Shown here: positions 25,529 through 35,505 of the stretch, piece by piece | Layout: the number at the start of each line of letters is the position of its first letter | Numbering within the stretch: position 1 is the stretch's first letter | NCBI GenBank assembly: GCA_002862745.1 | Contig: PKDX01000053.1 | Location: 1 to 64,000, forward strand | Direction of reading: 5' to 3' | DNA from: Bacteroidota bacterium | Lineage (GTDB): Bacteria; Bacteroidota; Bacteroidia; Chitinophagales; UBA8649 | DNA: 64,000 nt | Translations under genes and position numbers: made by a program | The notes under the pieces: model-generated | Seen by the model: only the letters and a program-made list of their open reading frames with translations | Database searches by the model: none | Told to the model about the DNA's origin: nothing

Positions 25529-27295
25529 ATGTATAAAACGCACAATTGCGGGGAGTTACGCATTAGTCATGATGGTAATACGGTGATTTTATCGGGCTGG
25601 GTCCATAGGGTTAGGTCCTTGGGGGCGATGACATTTTTAGACCTAAGGGATCGTTTTGGAAAAACACAATTAGTTTTTGATGAGGCCATTGATAAAGACC
25701 TTTTAACAAAAGCTGCCGACCTTGGAAGGGAATTTGTTATTCGCATAGAGGGTGTTGTCCGAGAGCGCAGCAGCAAAAACGACAAAATACCAACGGGATA
25801 CGTGGAGGTGGTGGTGCAGCGCTTAGACATACTTAATCCCTCTGAAGTACCACCCTTCACAATAGAAGATGATACAGATGGCGGCGAGGAATTGCGTATG
25901 CAATACCGCTATCTCGATATAAGACGAGACTCAGTACAATCCAAATTGCTTTTCCGGTCAAAAGTGGCACAAGCAGTTCGTCAGTTGCTAAGTGCTCAAC
26001 ACTTTACAGAAGTGGAGACTCCTGTACTGGTAAAAAGTACTCCTGAGGGCGCGAGGGATTTTGTTGTTCCAAGTAGGCTTAATCAGGGTAGTTTCTACGC
26101 CCTACCTCAATCTCCCCAAACCTTTAAGCAATTGCTTATGGTCGGAGGGCTAGATCGTTATTTTCAGATTGTTAAGTGTTTTCGGGATGAGGACTTGCGT
26201 GCTGACCGACAGCCAGAGTTCACTCAAATTGATTGCGAGCTAAGCTTTGTGGATCGAGACGACATTTTGGAAATCTTTGAAACCTTTACCAAAACGCTGT
26301 TTTCCTCGGTTCTTGATGTTCAACTAGAAGACTTTCAACGCATGCCTTATGAAGAGGCTATAGAAAAATATGGAAGTGACAAACCCGATCTTCGGTTTGA
26401 CATGCCCATTCATGAAATGAAGTCTCTATTACCTCAAGGGGGACTCTCAATCTTAGATTTAGCAGAATCTAACGGAGCCCTATTGGTAAAAGGGGGTAAT
26501 GATTATACGCGAAAGCAAATTGATGCACTTACCGATTGGGTTAAGCGACCGCAAATTGGAGCTAAAGGTCTGATTTACATACGATGCAATGATGATGGAA
26601 GTACAAAGTCTTCCGTGGATAAATTCTACAACGAAGAGGCTCGAGAAGCTATTAAGGCCGGCTTAGGAGGCGAACCAGGAGACTTGATTTTAATAATGGC
26701 GGGTGATTATGGTGTTGTTCGAAAACAGCTTGGTGCATTGAGGATTCATTTGGGAGAACAACGGGGACTTGTTGACCCATCCGTATTTAAACCACTATGG
26801 GTTGTAGACTTTCCCCTTTTAGAGTGGGATGAAGAAGCAGGTAGGTTTTTCTCTATGCACCATCCATTTACTACACCAAGCCCATCATCTCTAGAGCATT
26901 TGGAATCAACCGACCCAAAGACCTTGGAAAACTTAACAGCAGATGCCTATGACCTGGTGATTAATGGTGTTGAGATTGGCGGGGGGTCCATTCGAATTGC
27001 CCAACGATCCCTACAAGAACGAGTATTCCGCCTTCTTGGTTTTACCGATGAAGAAGCCCAAGACCAATTCGGATTTTTGTTGAATGCTTTCCGCTATGGT
27101 GCTCCACCACACGGGGGTATTGCGCTTGGCTTTGACCGCCTAGTGGCGCTCATGGATGGCTCGAATTCTATACGAGATTACATAGCCTTTCCTAAAAACA
27201 ACCAGGCAAGAGACGTTATGTTGGATGCGCCAAGCCGAATCGATAATGAGGCCTGCGCGACCCTAGGCATCTCTGTTCACGAAGCAGAAGAATAG
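25529..27295 (+). CDS. aspS: Aspartyl-tRNA synthetase
   Basis: A 588-residue class II synthetase of the bacterial type. The N-terminal OB-fold anticodon domain begins [20 protein letters not shown] and includes [20 protein letters not shown]. The catalytic core has motif 2 ([20 protein letters not shown]), [11 protein letters not shown], the bacterial GAD insertion (about residues 300-410), and motif 3 ([14 protein letters not shown]). It charges tRNA-Asp. It converges with the murF-alr gene, with 22 bp between the stops, the widest convergent gap in the window. Confidence 0.97.
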   Translation: MYKTHNCGELRISHDGNTVILSGWVHRVRSLGAMTFLDLRDRFGKTQLVFDEAIDKDLLTKAADLGREFVIRIEGVVRERSSKNDKIPTGYVEVVVQRLDILNPSEVPPFTIEDDTDGGEELRMQYRYLDIRRDSVQSKLLFRSKVAQAVRQLLSAQHFTEVETPVLVKSTPEGARDFVVPSRLNQGSFYALPQSPQTFKQLLMVGGLDRYFQIVKCFRDEDLRADRQPEFTQIDCELSFVDRDDILEIFETFTKTLFSSVLDVQLEDFQRMPYEEAIEKYGSDKPDLRFDMPIHEMKSLLPQGGLSILDLAESNGALLVKGGNDYTRKQIDALTDWVKRPQIGAKGLIYIRCNDDGSTKSSVDKFYNEEAREAIKAGLGGEPGDLILIMAGDYGVVRKQLGALRIHLGEQRGLVDPSVFKPLWVVDFPLLEWDEEAGRFFSMHHPFTTPSPSSLEHLESTDPKTLENLTADAYDLVINGVEIGGGSIRIAQRSLQERVFRLLGFTDEEAQDQFGFLLNAFRYGAPPHGGIALGFDRLVALMDGSNSIRDYIAFPKNNQARDVMLDAPSRIDNEACATLGISVHEAEE

Positions 27296-27317
27296 AAACA
27301 AGTAGGAATTCAACCTA

Positions 27318-29750
27318 TTAGGAAATATACTTACGCGGTATTCTTGAAGAAATGGTTGAAATAATTTCATACACGGAAAGACCTGTGTGCAACGCCATTT
27401 CTTTGGCTAGCAAGCCATTACCTAAAATGGTCACAGCACTACCCACTTTAGTTGCGGGGATGTTGGTAACATCAATCATAGTTAAATCCATACATATTTT
27501 ACCAACGATTCGGGCCTTATGAAGGTTTACCATCATATATCCTCCGGACCAAAGTGTACTTAGTCCATCAGCGTAACCCAGGGGAATGGTGGCAATTTTC
27601 ATATCACGGTCTGCAATAAATGAACGGTCGTATCCTACGCTTTCCCCTTTTTGAACGTGGTGAATCTGAGTTATCCGGCTAATCCAAGTTAGAACGGGCT
27701 GTATTTCAGCCACAGAGGGCTCAGAGTAGCCATATAAGCCCAACCCTAATCGGACCATGTCGAAATGGGCAGAAGAAAAGCGTAGGATGCCTGACGAGTT
27801 TACTAGGTGTTTTAACACGGGCGTTCCAATCGCTTTTTCAAGGTGTTTAGCACACAGAGAAAACGCCTCAATTTGGCGTTGAGTGAAGGTGTCGTGCTGG
27901 GCATTGTTGCTGCTCACAAGATGGGAAAATGTCGAGGCTACCGCGACACCGTTTTCCTTGATTTGTTGAGCAATCGATGTAGCCTCGGCCACCGGAAACC
28001 CTAGTCGCTTCATACCAGAATCCCATTCAACATGCACTTTGGGCAATCGCTCTAGAGATTGATTGGCAAGGATCCATTTTTGCAGGGATTCTTGGCTAAA
28101 AAGTACAGGCTCAAGGTTGTGCTCAATCAGAAGGTCAATGGCCGTAAAGTCTGCATTCATCACCATGATTGGGCTTTGAATACCAGCCTCTCGAAGCACA
28201 ATTCCCTCATTGGTATAGGCAACTGCAAGGTAGTCTACGCCAAGGGTGGATACATGTCTCGCCACCTCAATAGATCCTGATCCATAGGCTAAGGCTTTGA
28301 CCATTACCATGATTTTGGACTGCGGTGCGCGCTGTCGATAGGCGCTAAGGTTACTTGTAATTTGACTTAGGCTTACTTCTAAAAAACTAGGATGCGCGCG
28401 CTGCATAAGATGAGGAAAAATGGTCTCTAATGCGAAGGCACGACTACCCTTAATTAAGATGGTGGTATTTCGCCGATCAAAATAGTCAATTGCCTCGACC
28501 AAATCAGCGGTGGATTCCACGACTAAATGCGCACACGAAATCCCATACTTCTTTATGGCCTTTTGCCACTTTGAACCCACACCAATAAAAAAGGAGACAG
28601 GGAGATGGTTGAGATAGTTAAACACAAGAGAAAACCAGGATTGGTCCTCTTCGGCAGAGTCTGAACTTAACTCAGAAAGAATAATACCGTGTTTCCTTTG
28701 ATCGAATTGCTCTAAAAACTCTAAAGCAAGTTTTAAACTCTCTTTGTCATTCGACCACGTATCATTAAGCAATATCGATTGGCTATCTCCGTGGAGCACT
28801 TCGAGTCGTAATGGAATGGGTTTTACGCTGCCCAGGGAAATTTGGACAGCCTTTGGGGGTATATCACAACATAAAGCAACAAGTGCAGCCGCCATGGCAT
28901 TGCTTTGCATGGCAAGGGTGTTAAATCGCGATGAAATGACTTGAAGAATCCCTTGGTCAATACCTGACTGTTCGGAATTTTTTGCATTCCAAAAGCATAG
29001 TTCTTTTCCCTGTGCAATCTGTTTTGCTTCAGGCGATTTAATAAAAGCAACAACATCTGGAATATGTGCAGGCAAGCAGATTGTGCGGGCGTAATTTTTT
29101 GCCAACGCCAGTTTTTCTTCAATTTTTGCTTGTCGATTTGGAAATCCAGCGTCATGGGCATCCCCAATGTGACATAATACTGCGATATCCGGCTGTATCA
29201 TCGCCTCTAACTTTTCCATTTCGCCCACCGATGATATGCCAGCTTCAATTATTGCAATAGTATCTTCAGGTCGTACTTTCCAAACCGAAAGCGCCACACC
29301 AATTTGGGAGTTATGGCTTCGAAATGAACGGTAGCTTCTTTTTTCAGATTCAATCAACTGGTGGGCCCATTCTTTAACAATGGTCTTTCCATTGGAGCCT
29401 GTAATGCCCACAAAGCGTGTATTGACCAATCGTTCTCGATGCATCAATGCTGTTTGTTGGAGGGCTAGAAGAACATCTGGACAACGCATAATAAACAGGC
29501 CCTCAGGAATGGGTTTATTGATCGTGTAGTCTTCTTGTATCACAACGGCTAAAACGCCCTTGTCAATTGCATCTTGTATAAAATCATGGCCATTTCGCCG
29601 ACCCTTGAGACAAAAAAAGACCCCATTTGATCCATCTACAATTTCCCGCGTATCAATAAACAAATGCTCAAAATAAACATCCTCTGGTAAAGGAGTTGAT
29701 AATTGGAGATGACAAAACTCAGCCCAAGCGACAAGTGAATAGGACGACAT
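27318..29750 (-). CDS. murF-alr: Bifunctional MurF ligase / alanine racemase fusion
   Basis: An 810-residue fusion characteristic of Bacteroidota. The MurF part (about 1-450) has the UDP-substrate N-domain (FIDTREIVDGSNGVFFCLKG), P-loop GITGSNGKTIVKEW and the central IIEAGISSVGEME. The racemase part (about 455-810) has the PLP lysine in IMVMVKALAYGSGSIEVARH, LGLYGYSE and the region GYDRSFIADRDMKIATIPLG with YADGL, then GKICMDLTMIDVT. Together they make D-alanine and attach D-Ala-D-Ala to the UDP-MurNAc-tripeptide. Both active sites look intact. It is read toward aspS and has no close operon partner. Confidence 0.96.
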   Translation of the reverse strand: MSSYSLVAWAEFCHLQLSTPLPEDVYFEHLFIDTREIVDGSNGVFFCLKGRRNGHDFIQDAIDKGVLAVVIQEDYTINKPIPEGLFIMRCPDVLLALQQTALMHRERLVNTRFVGITGSNGKTIVKEWAHQLIESEKRSYRSFRSHNSQIGVALSVWKVRPEDTIAIIEAGISSVGEMEKLEAMIQPDIAVLCHIGDAHDAGFPNRQAKIEEKLALAKNYARTICLPAHIPDVVAFIKSPEAKQIAQGKELCFWNAKNSEQSGIDQGILQVISSRFNTLAMQSNAMAAALVALCCDIPPKAVQISLGSVKPIPLRLEVLHGDSQSILLNDTWSNDKESLKLALEFLEQFDQRKHGIILSELSSDSAEEDQSWFSLVFNYLNHLPVSFFIGVGSKWQKAIKKYGISCAHLVVESTADLVEAIDYFDRRNTTILIKGSRAFALETIFPHLMQRAHPSFLEVSLSQITSNLSAYRQRAPQSKIMVMVKALAYGSGSIEVARHVSTLGVDYLAVAYTNEGIVLREAGIQSPIMVMNADFTAIDLLIEHNLEPVLFSQESLQKWILANQSLERLPKVHVEWDSGMKRLGFPVAEATSIAQQIKENGVAVASTFSHLVSSNNAQHDTFTQRQIEAFSLCAKHLEKAIGTPVLKHLVNSSGILRFSSAHFDMVRLGLGLYGYSEPSVAEIQPVLTWISRITQIHHVQKGESVGYDRSFIADRDMKIATIPLGYADGLSTLWSGGYMMVNLHKARIVGKICMDLTMIDVTNIPATKVGSAVTILGNGLLAKEMALHTGLSVYEIISTISSRIPRKYIS

Positions 29751-29778
29751 AGGATACTAATGTACTATGATTCAAAAA

Positions 29779-30522
29779 CTAGAAGAAAAGTAGTTTTATT
29801 GCCATGGCAATCAAGGCAAACACCAATACTTTTCTTAGAAGGGGGCTTCCCTTTGTAATCGCGAGGTAACTCCCCACAAAACTTCCCATAATATTGCCTA
29901 CAATTAGAATCCCAGCAAGCTGCCAATCAACAAGGCCCTGATAGATGAAAATTACTAAGACAATACAGGTGTATGCTGAGACTAGCAAGACTTTTACAGC
30001 ATTGGCTTGAATCAAATCTCGCGAATAGAGGCTCTGATATATGGTCAACATAAGCAGACCTGTTCCCGCCTGGATTAAGCCGCCATAAATTCCGATAAAA
30101 AACATACAAATGGGAAGCACATATTGCTTGTTTTTGACCATAGATATGGTTTTATCCATAGGAAAAACGGTGATCCCTGCAGCTAAAATCATGACAATTC
30201 CCAAAAGCCGCATAAAAGAACTTTTATCGATGTATAGGGTAAGGACAGCACCAATAATCGCCCCCCCAATAGACAAAACAATCCATTGAATAGTTGGCTT
30301 TGGCCACTCAACTCCACGGCGCTTAAACTCATAGCTTGCTGTAGAACATTGGGCTAAAATGGCTACGCGATTTGTACAGTTAGCCACCAAATGGTGAACA
30401 CCCAGTCCGTCAATTAAGAAGGGAAGTACAAATAATGAGCCCCCTCCCGCCATTACATTGATTACTCCTGCAAAAAAGGTAATGGCAAAGGCGCCTAAAA
30501 TTTCAAATATGGTGTATTCCAC
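29779..30522 (-). CDS. TauE/SafE family permease
   Basis: A 247-residue membrane protein with seven to eight hydrophobic segments. The start GAFAITFFAGVINVMAGGGS with LFVLPFLIDGLGVHHLVANC and TNRVAI is the repeat signature of the TauE/SafE (DUF81) family; a second related repeat is IGIYGGLIQAGTGLLMLTIY. Members export sulfite, sulfoacetate or other organic anions, but substrate is rarely predictable. The start is a GTG at 30522. It is in the same direction as murF-alr, 28 bp upstream of it, so co-transcription is possible. A link with sulfur metabolism and the sulfotransferases is only speculative. Confidence 0.85.
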   Translation of the reverse strand: MEYTIFEILGAFAITFFAGVINVMAGGGSLFVLPFLIDGLGVHHLVANCTNRVAILAQCSTASYEFKRRGVEWPKPTIQWIVLSIGGAIIGAVLTLYIDKSSFMRLLGIVMILAAGITVFPMDKTISMVKNKQYVLPICMFFIGIYGGLIQAGTGLLMLTIYQSLYSRDLIQANAVKVLLVSAYTCIVLVIFIYQGLVDWQLAGILIVGNIMGSFVGSYLAITKGSPLLRKVLVFALIAMAIKLLFF

Positions 30523-30565
30523 ACTTTAAAGGTAAGGGTCAAAGTTGCATCTTTACGGTGTAACC

Positions 30566-32005
30566 ATGATTCGATTCACAAGGCTTCTGATTTTGTTTAA
30601 CCTGACCTTAGGTAGTCTTAAGGGCCAATCAACTATTAGCGGCTTGGAATCAACATATAACTCAATGCAAAAGGGTGCAGTAAGGTGCATGGTATTGCCT
30701 ACAATTCTTCCTACAAATGTTGCAGAAACAACCCAACCATTTAGTTATTGGTATAACAAAGTCGATCGGCAATATGGAAGTTTAAGGGCTACACTGCAAA
30801 CGGCGGATCTTGTAATTGCCCCTATGTTGGCCACGATTGGAGAATCACCTTATGGAAAAGCTCCAATGTATAGTGTCCCAGAAGACTGGTTTACATCAAT
30901 AAGCAGTTTGGGTATTACTCACACATGCCTGTCAAATGCGGCCACACTTAGGGCAAAACCACGTTCTGTAATGCGCCGGACAGACATTCTTCGACAAGAA
31001 CGTATCGTTCCAATTGGACTATTTGATGGGGCCCAAACCGAAGGCATACATTGTGTAATCAAAGAGATCAAGGGACTTCGACTCGCCCTTTTTTCCTTTG
31101 TTTATCCTTTTCAAGGTTATAATGGCCAGTTTGGAATGTCTGGTTTTGATACAGATCGGTTCGAGGCATTTTATTCAGAATATAGGGATAGCATTGATTG
31201 CTGGATAGCGATTCCTTCTTGGAAAAACGCGCAATATGGAGCGGTTTCTCGTGCCGAACAAAGGGATCTTATGAATACACTTTCTCGCGCCGGATTTAAT
31301 GTGGTGATAGGATACTCCGGCAAGCACATGTGTATTGAAACCATGATGCAAGATTCTGCCAAGCTTTTATTATTTGATGTGGGCATGACGTTACCCGCTT
31401 CTATTTCTCAAACAGGAAGCGGGGTGTTGGTAGAGTTTTCCATAGATACCGTTACCAAAGAGATACAAAACGTCGGCCTTATTCCAATTTATCCGTTACT
31501 CGTAGATCAAAGTGAAGAGAGGGAAATGGAGCTTATGGCGGTTTTTGGTCGGGATTTAGAGGTTTCCGAGTATTCTACAAACTTATCGCAAGACCAGGAA
31601 ACCCATTTCAAAACATTTATGGCCAAGTTTAGACAAACCAAACCCTTGTCAATTAAGGAGTTTTACTATCCGCAGTCGCTAGCCATACGAAATGATGCAT
31701 CGAATGCCATCCAACTACAGAAAGGATGGGAGGTCGATTCGACAATTCACAGTGCGCCGCGTGGTTATGGGGTTCAGTTTCTTCAGTTAGCCCGGGAAAT
31801 AATGCTTGATACCGAGTATTATCATCACCTTCGGGGATATTCCGTGTTTCAGATCAATGGACGCTTCCATTATGTTCTTGGTAAAAACCTTACTTTGGAA
31901 GAGGCAGAAAATCTATTGCGAGAGTTAAGGTCAAAGTCACATGAATTTGCTCAAATTGTACAAATCAATGGATCAACCCTTGTTTCAACGACTAATCGTG
32001 AATAA
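30566..32005 (+). CDS. Degenerate CapA-like periplasmic protein with SPOR-like C-terminus
   Basis: From the ATG at 30566 the protein has about 479 residues and a signal peptide (IRFTRLLILFNLTLGSLKGQ). The middle follows the layout of CapA/PGA_cap metallophosphatase-like proteins: TADLVIAPMLATIGESPYGK, SLGITHTCLSNAATL, a later GLRLALFSFVYPFQGYNG and GFNVVIGYSGKHMCIETM. The metal-binding residues expected in such folds (G-D, N-N-H, H-W-G, H-x-H) are replaced, so a catalytic role is unlikely. The end (YGVQFLQLAREIMLDTEYYH ... FHYVLGKNLTLEEAENLLRE) resembles a SPOR domain, which binds denuded peptidoglycan. It is the first gene before coaX. This is a remote reading by pattern and could be wrong. 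Confidence 0.5.
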   Translation: MIRFTRLLILFNLTLGSLKGQSTISGLESTYNSMQKGAVRCMVLPTILPTNVAETTQPFSYWYNKVDRQYGSLRATLQTADLVIAPMLATIGESPYGKAPMYSVPEDWFTSISSLGITHTCLSNAATLRAKPRSVMRRTDILRQERIVPIGLFDGAQTEGIHCVIKEIKGLRLALFSFVYPFQGYNGQFGMSGFDTDRFEAFYSEYRDSIDCWIAIPSWKNAQYGAVSRAEQRDLMNTLSRAGFNVVIGYSGKHMCIETMMQDSAKLLLFDVGMTLPASISQTGSGVLVEFSIDTVTKEIQNVGLIPIYPLLVDQSEEREMELMAVFGRDLEVSEYSTNLSQDQETHFKTFMAKFRQTKPLSIKEFYYPQSLAIRNDASNAIQLQKGWEVDSTIHSAPRGYGVQFLQLAREIMLDTEYYHHLRGYSVFQINGRFHYVLGKNLTLEEAENLLRELRSKSHEFAQIVQINGSTLVSTTNRE

Positions 32006-32014
32006 ACGTACTGT

Positions 32015-32749
32015 ATGGACCCGCTTTTTGCAGACATAGGAAACTCTACTATAAAAATAGCACGCCTTGTAAATGGGTCGGTTGACCGACTTTCTTATAC
32101 AGATCATCAAAATGCCCCCAAAGACATTCTTTCTTCCGTAAGCCTATTGTCCAATGTGGGCATGTCGCTTACAAAGCAGCGAGCGGGATTTGGAGACTGC
32201 CCATCGGTCCATGATTTGCTTAATAGGTTGCCGTTGAATCTTGCGTATAATCATCCAAAGCAACTGGGTCAAGATCGCATTGCTGTCATGATGGCTGCAT
32301 GGTCCTACGATAACAGAACGAAATCAAAGAAGAACACTTTTGCGGTAATCGATTTTGGTTCTTGTGTAACGACAGATATTGTGAATTCCAATGGGGAACA
32401 CTTGGGGGGGAATATAGATTTAGGTCTTTTGTGGAGGCTTCGCGCCGCCCACTCCTTCTCAGAAAACCTTCCAATGATTGATATAGGGGATAGCGCCCAG
32501 GATTTAGAAGGGTTTTTGGCAAATAACACATTGCAAGCCTTGGACTTTGGTATAGTATCGGGCTTCTTGCGCCAACAGATAAACCATATAAAGACATGCT
32601 TTGAACAGTATGGGGTTGAACGTGTTTTCTTAACCGGGGGACAATCTTCATGGATTGCTAAGTTTTTGCCAAAGGAAGAGATGCGGGAAATAATTGTAGA
32701 TGAAGACCTTGTAATTCGCGGATTAAATGACATTTTTGCACTCGGTTAA
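32015..32749 (+). CDS. coaX: Type III pantothenate kinase
   Basis: A 244-residue ASKHA-fold kinase for the first step of coenzyme A synthesis. It has FADIGNSTIKIARLVNG (phosphate 1), the Q-L-G-Q-D-R motif with AVMMAAW, AVIDFGSCVTTDIVNSNGEH (phosphate 2) and GGNIDLGLLWRLRAAHSFSE with N-L-P, all as in CoaX. VFLTGGQSSWIAKFL is the adenosine motif. Type III enzymes are not feedback-inhibited by CoA and often require a monovalent cation. In Bacteroidota, coaX commonly heads an envelope-gene run like the one that follows, in which the next gene starts immediately after its stop. Confidence 0.93.
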   Translation: MDPLFADIGNSTIKIARLVNGSVDRLSYTDHQNAPKDILSSVSLLSNVGMSLTKQRAGFGDCPSVHDLLNRLPLNLAYNHPKQLGQDRIAVMMAAWSYDNRTKSKKNTFAVIDFGSCVTTDIVNSNGEHLGGNIDLGLLWRLRAAHSFSENLPMIDIGDSAQDLEGFLANNTLQALDFGIVSGFLRQQINHIKTCFEQYGVERVFLTGGQSSWIAKFLPKEEMREIIVDEDLVIRGLNDIFALG

Positions 32750-34066
32750 ATGATTAGCAACAGCGCCCATAGAATCTCAAAGACAATAAGCTTCCTAGCC
32801 CTTGTGGTTGGTGCAATTCTTTGGTCATCAAGCATTTGTGCTCAATCCCCCTATTCTCGTTTTGGATTTGGCGGGTATTTAAGGCCACAAAGTATTGGAC
32901 AAACCTCAACCTCGAGTTTGGGTATTGGCTTCCGATCAACTACAATGTTAAACCTCAATAATCCCGCTGCCTTGTCTGAATTGGAGTGGACCACGTTTGA
33001 GGCGGGTGCAAGAATTGATAATTATCGAATTAACCTTGGGGATCAAAACTATTCATCCCCAACGGGCAGGGTGTCGAACTTAGCCATTGCCGTTCCCATT
33101 CGCGTAAAAAATAAAAAGCGCTGGGGGAGTAGTTTTTCATTAAGTCCATCAGGCGTGGTCCAATATGCATTTAATGAAGCGGTGGATTCTTTGGGAACTG
33201 AGCACACAAAGTATGAAAGAGGAAGCGGCAGTTCTTATGCGGTTAATTGGTCAAATGGTTGGCTGTGGAATGCAACGTCCATAGGCCTTTCATGTGTATA
33301 CTCATTTGGCACGGAGTCAAATTTTCAAGGAATTATTGTAGATGATTCGGTCAATGCCCGCAATAGCCGAAAGACCTCCCGTCTAAATCACCAATCCCTT
33401 CAGTTTAATCTAGGGTGGCAGTACACCATACCCCTTGGTGCGAGTCAACCGGATAGGTTTCGCCCAAAGCTCACCCTTGGGGCAAATTTGGCAGCAACGG
33501 CTCAGGCCAATCGAAATATTACTCGCCAAGATGAACTTACATTAACCAGCGTGCTTACTGGCCAAGAAGTCGCCATAGACACATTAAGCGTTGAGGAGGT
33601 ATCTTCCGGCAAGTTGCCCAAGGGAATGGACCACGTCGGGCTGGGGCTTTCTGTTGGAGACCACAGGGCGTGGTTAATTCATGCCGATTATAGGTATTCG
33701 TTGTACAATGAATATTTTCATTGGCTTCCCGGTGTCGAAACCTACAGAAACACACATTACGCGGCCCTGGGTTTTCGTGGTACGCCCAATTACAGCAGCC
33801 GCAATTTTTTTGCACGAATTGAGTATCGACTTGGGGGACATTGGGAACAAGGCCCGTTAATTATAGATGGTATTCCCCTAAATACTTTTGGCATGGCCTT
33901 TGGAGTAGGTCTTCCTATGGGGAAATCGATGTCGAGGCTAAATTTAAGCGCCGCCTTTGAAAGAAGAAGTGGAGGAGGTAACCTTTTAAGCCAAGAAGAT
34001 TGGGTTTCCTTAGTCATAGGGGTTAACCTCAATGACAAATGGTTTGTTAAACGAAAATTTAACTAA
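32750..34066 (+). CDS. Outer membrane beta-barrel protein (coaX-linked)
   Basis: A 438-residue protein with a signal peptide (KTISFLALVVGAILWSSSIC, A-Q) and a mature start SPYSRFGFGGYLRPQSIGQT. The motif Y-S-R-F-G-x-G with NLNNPAALSELEWTTFEAGA recurs in a Bacteroidota-specific barrel family related in style to FadL/OmpP1 proteins, usually found downstream of coaX. Alternating beta strands run to the C-terminal LVIGVNLNDKWFVKRKFN. It begins directly after the coaX stop and is followed directly by the TPR gene, so the three are one transcription unit. Its transported substrate is unknown. Confidence 0.75.
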   Translation: MISNSAHRISKTISFLALVVGAILWSSSICAQSPYSRFGFGGYLRPQSIGQTSTSSLGIGFRSTTMLNLNNPAALSELEWTTFEAGARIDNYRINLGDQNYSSPTGRVSNLAIAVPIRVKNKKRWGSSFSLSPSGVVQYAFNEAVDSLGTEHTKYERGSGSSYAVNWSNGWLWNATSIGLSCVYSFGTESNFQGIIVDDSVNARNSRKTSRLNHQSLQFNLGWQYTIPLGASQPDRFRPKLTLGANLAATAQANRNITRQDELTLTSVLTGQEVAIDTLSVEEVSSGKLPKGMDHVGLGLSVGDHRAWLIHADYRYSLYNEYFHWLPGVETYRNTHYAALGFRGTPNYSSRNFFARIEYRLGGHWEQGPLIIDGIPLNTFGMAFGVGLPMGKSMSRLNLSAAFERRSGGGNLLSQEDWVSLVIGVNLNDKWFVKRKFN

Positions 34067-35503
34067 ATGAAAAATTATATTGTAACACTATCAATGGTAT
34101 TGATCTTTCAAGGATTGTTTGCCCAACAAAGCGAGGTAGATAGAATAGGCGAGGATTTGCGTTCCAGATGCAGTGGAATGGCGTATGCCGATCACCCCCA
34201 ATCTACCCAAGACACCTTTGCCTTCTTTGTGACGCGTTACAAAAACAAGGATTATACTTCAGCGTATCCTTTCTGGAGAGTGATTTTGGATATCGCTCCA
34301 GATATTCAGCCGAGCGTATTACAGGGTGGTGTTGACATAATGAAGTCTCGATACAATAGCGCTTCAGATGCTGCGACAAAAACAGCCATCGCGGATACCA
34401 TTCTAGCATTGGCGGAGGCTATGCCATCGTGTTTAGGCTCTGGGGAGAACTCATATATTGAATACAGAGTCTATCAATGGTATACTTACAGGAAAAATGC
34501 CAAGTCCAAACTAGACGAGCTCTTTTCTCAATATTATGCCGAGAAAGGAAATGCAATGAACCCTCAATTCCTTCTTGTATGGCTGACGACGAGTATGTCA
34601 ATAGATAAAAAAAATGGAACAGAGGGTGATCCGGTATGGGAAGTCTATGATGCCGTAGATCAAATATGCAATGCAAACCCAAGTGATGTTAATACTCAAA
34701 CTGCTGAGAAAGCGCTGGGCTTGATGAAGCAGTATAAATATTTGGATTCTGCACAATTGGTTACACGTAGTGAGGCTATGTATAGCGCTTCACCAGAGGA
34801 CTTTGCGGTTTTACGAAAGTGTGTTCGCTTTCTGCAACTGGCCAATGCAACGGACTTGGCTCCTTTTAAAGAAATCGCAAACAAGTTGGCTGACAATGAC
34901 CTTGCGCTTTATCCTGACAGCATGGAATCGTTGCAGTATGTTTTTACCCTCTACAAACAGGCTGGCAATGTAGAAGGGGTGCAGGCTGTTGCTGAAAGAA
35001 TGTTTGCCTTAGATCCCAACTCAATGGAGATTGCCATGTACCTCGCGCAATCTAAGGCTGCTGCCGGACAACTTAGTGAGGCCGTCACCTTTTATAACAA
35101 GGCAATATCTATGGGGGGTAACTCAGCAGAGATTAATTATACCATAGCGGGCTTGTACCAATCATCAGGCAGCTTCTCAGAAGCTCGACGATATGCAGAA
35201 AAGGCTCTTTCTGCGCGACCCGGATGGGCAAAACCTCACATCTTAATCGGCAGATTATATGCTAGCTCTGGGTCGCGATGTGGCGAAGGGACTGGGTGGG
35301 ACAGTCAGGTGGTCGTGTGGGCTGCAATTGATGAATGGAAGAAGGCTGGTGGCGATTCGGAGGCCCAAAGCCTCATAAGTCAATATTCAAAATACTTGCC
35401 CACGAGTCAAGACATTTTTATGCGAGACGGGGTAGAAGATGGAGGTCAATATTTTGTGTCTTGCTGGATTCAACGAAGTGTGACAGTCCGCCCTCGACCT
35501 TAA
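34067..35503 (+). CDS. Periplasmic TPR protein
   Basis: A 478-residue exported protein: signal peptide (MKNYIVTLSMVLIFQGLFAQ), then an all-helical solenoid. Clear TPR-like units appear in the second half: LAQSKAAAGQLSEAVTFYNK with AISMGG, then INYTIAGLYQSSGSFSEARR with YAEKALS, and KPHILIGRLYASSGSRCGEG. The N-terminal third has cysteine-containing helices (RSRCSGMAYADHP; AEAMPSCLG). It lies between the coaX-linked barrel and the LptC-like lipoprotein; homologues in the same place are common in Bacteroidota. A scaffolding or chaperone role in envelope assembly is inferred; no enzyme domain is visible. The C-terminus (SVTVRPRP) is basic and proline-rich. Confidence 0.8.
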   Translation: MKNYIVTLSMVLIFQGLFAQQSEVDRIGEDLRSRCSGMAYADHPQSTQDTFAFFVTRYKNKDYTSAYPFWRVILDIAPDIQPSVLQGGVDIMKSRYNSASDAATKTAIADTILALAEAMPSCLGSGENSYIEYRVYQWYTYRKNAKSKLDELFSQYYAEKGNAMNPQFLLVWLTTSMSIDKKNGTEGDPVWEVYDAVDQICNANPSDVNTQTAEKALGLMKQYKYLDSAQLVTRSEAMYSASPEDFAVLRKCVRFLQLANATDLAPFKEIANKLADNDLALYPDSMESLQYVFTLYKQAGNVEGVQAVAERMFALDPNSMEIAMYLAQSKAAAGQLSEAVTFYNKAISMGGNSAEINYTIAGLYQSSGSFSEARRYAEKALSARPGWAKPHILIGRLYASSGSRCGEGTGWDSQVVVWAAIDEWKKAGGDSEAQSLISQYSKYLPTSQDIFMRDGVEDGGQYFVSCWIQRSVTVRPRP

Positions 35504-35505
35504 CT

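Noticed and set aside
27296-27330. Possible bidirectional terminator between aspS and murF-alr
   Set aside because: TAGG...CCTA makes only a 4-bp stem with no T-run on either strand, too weak to call.
32286-32733. Two long minus-strand ORFs (121 and 142 aa) opposite coaX
   Set aside because: Both lie fully inside the well-supported coaX gene, show no domain, and look like shadow frames.
35335-35505. ORF-track extension of the LptC-like gene upstream to 35335
   Set aside because: These 57 codons lie within the TPR gene in another frame and have no signal peptide. The GTG at 35506 gives a clean lipoprotein signal right after the TPR stop.
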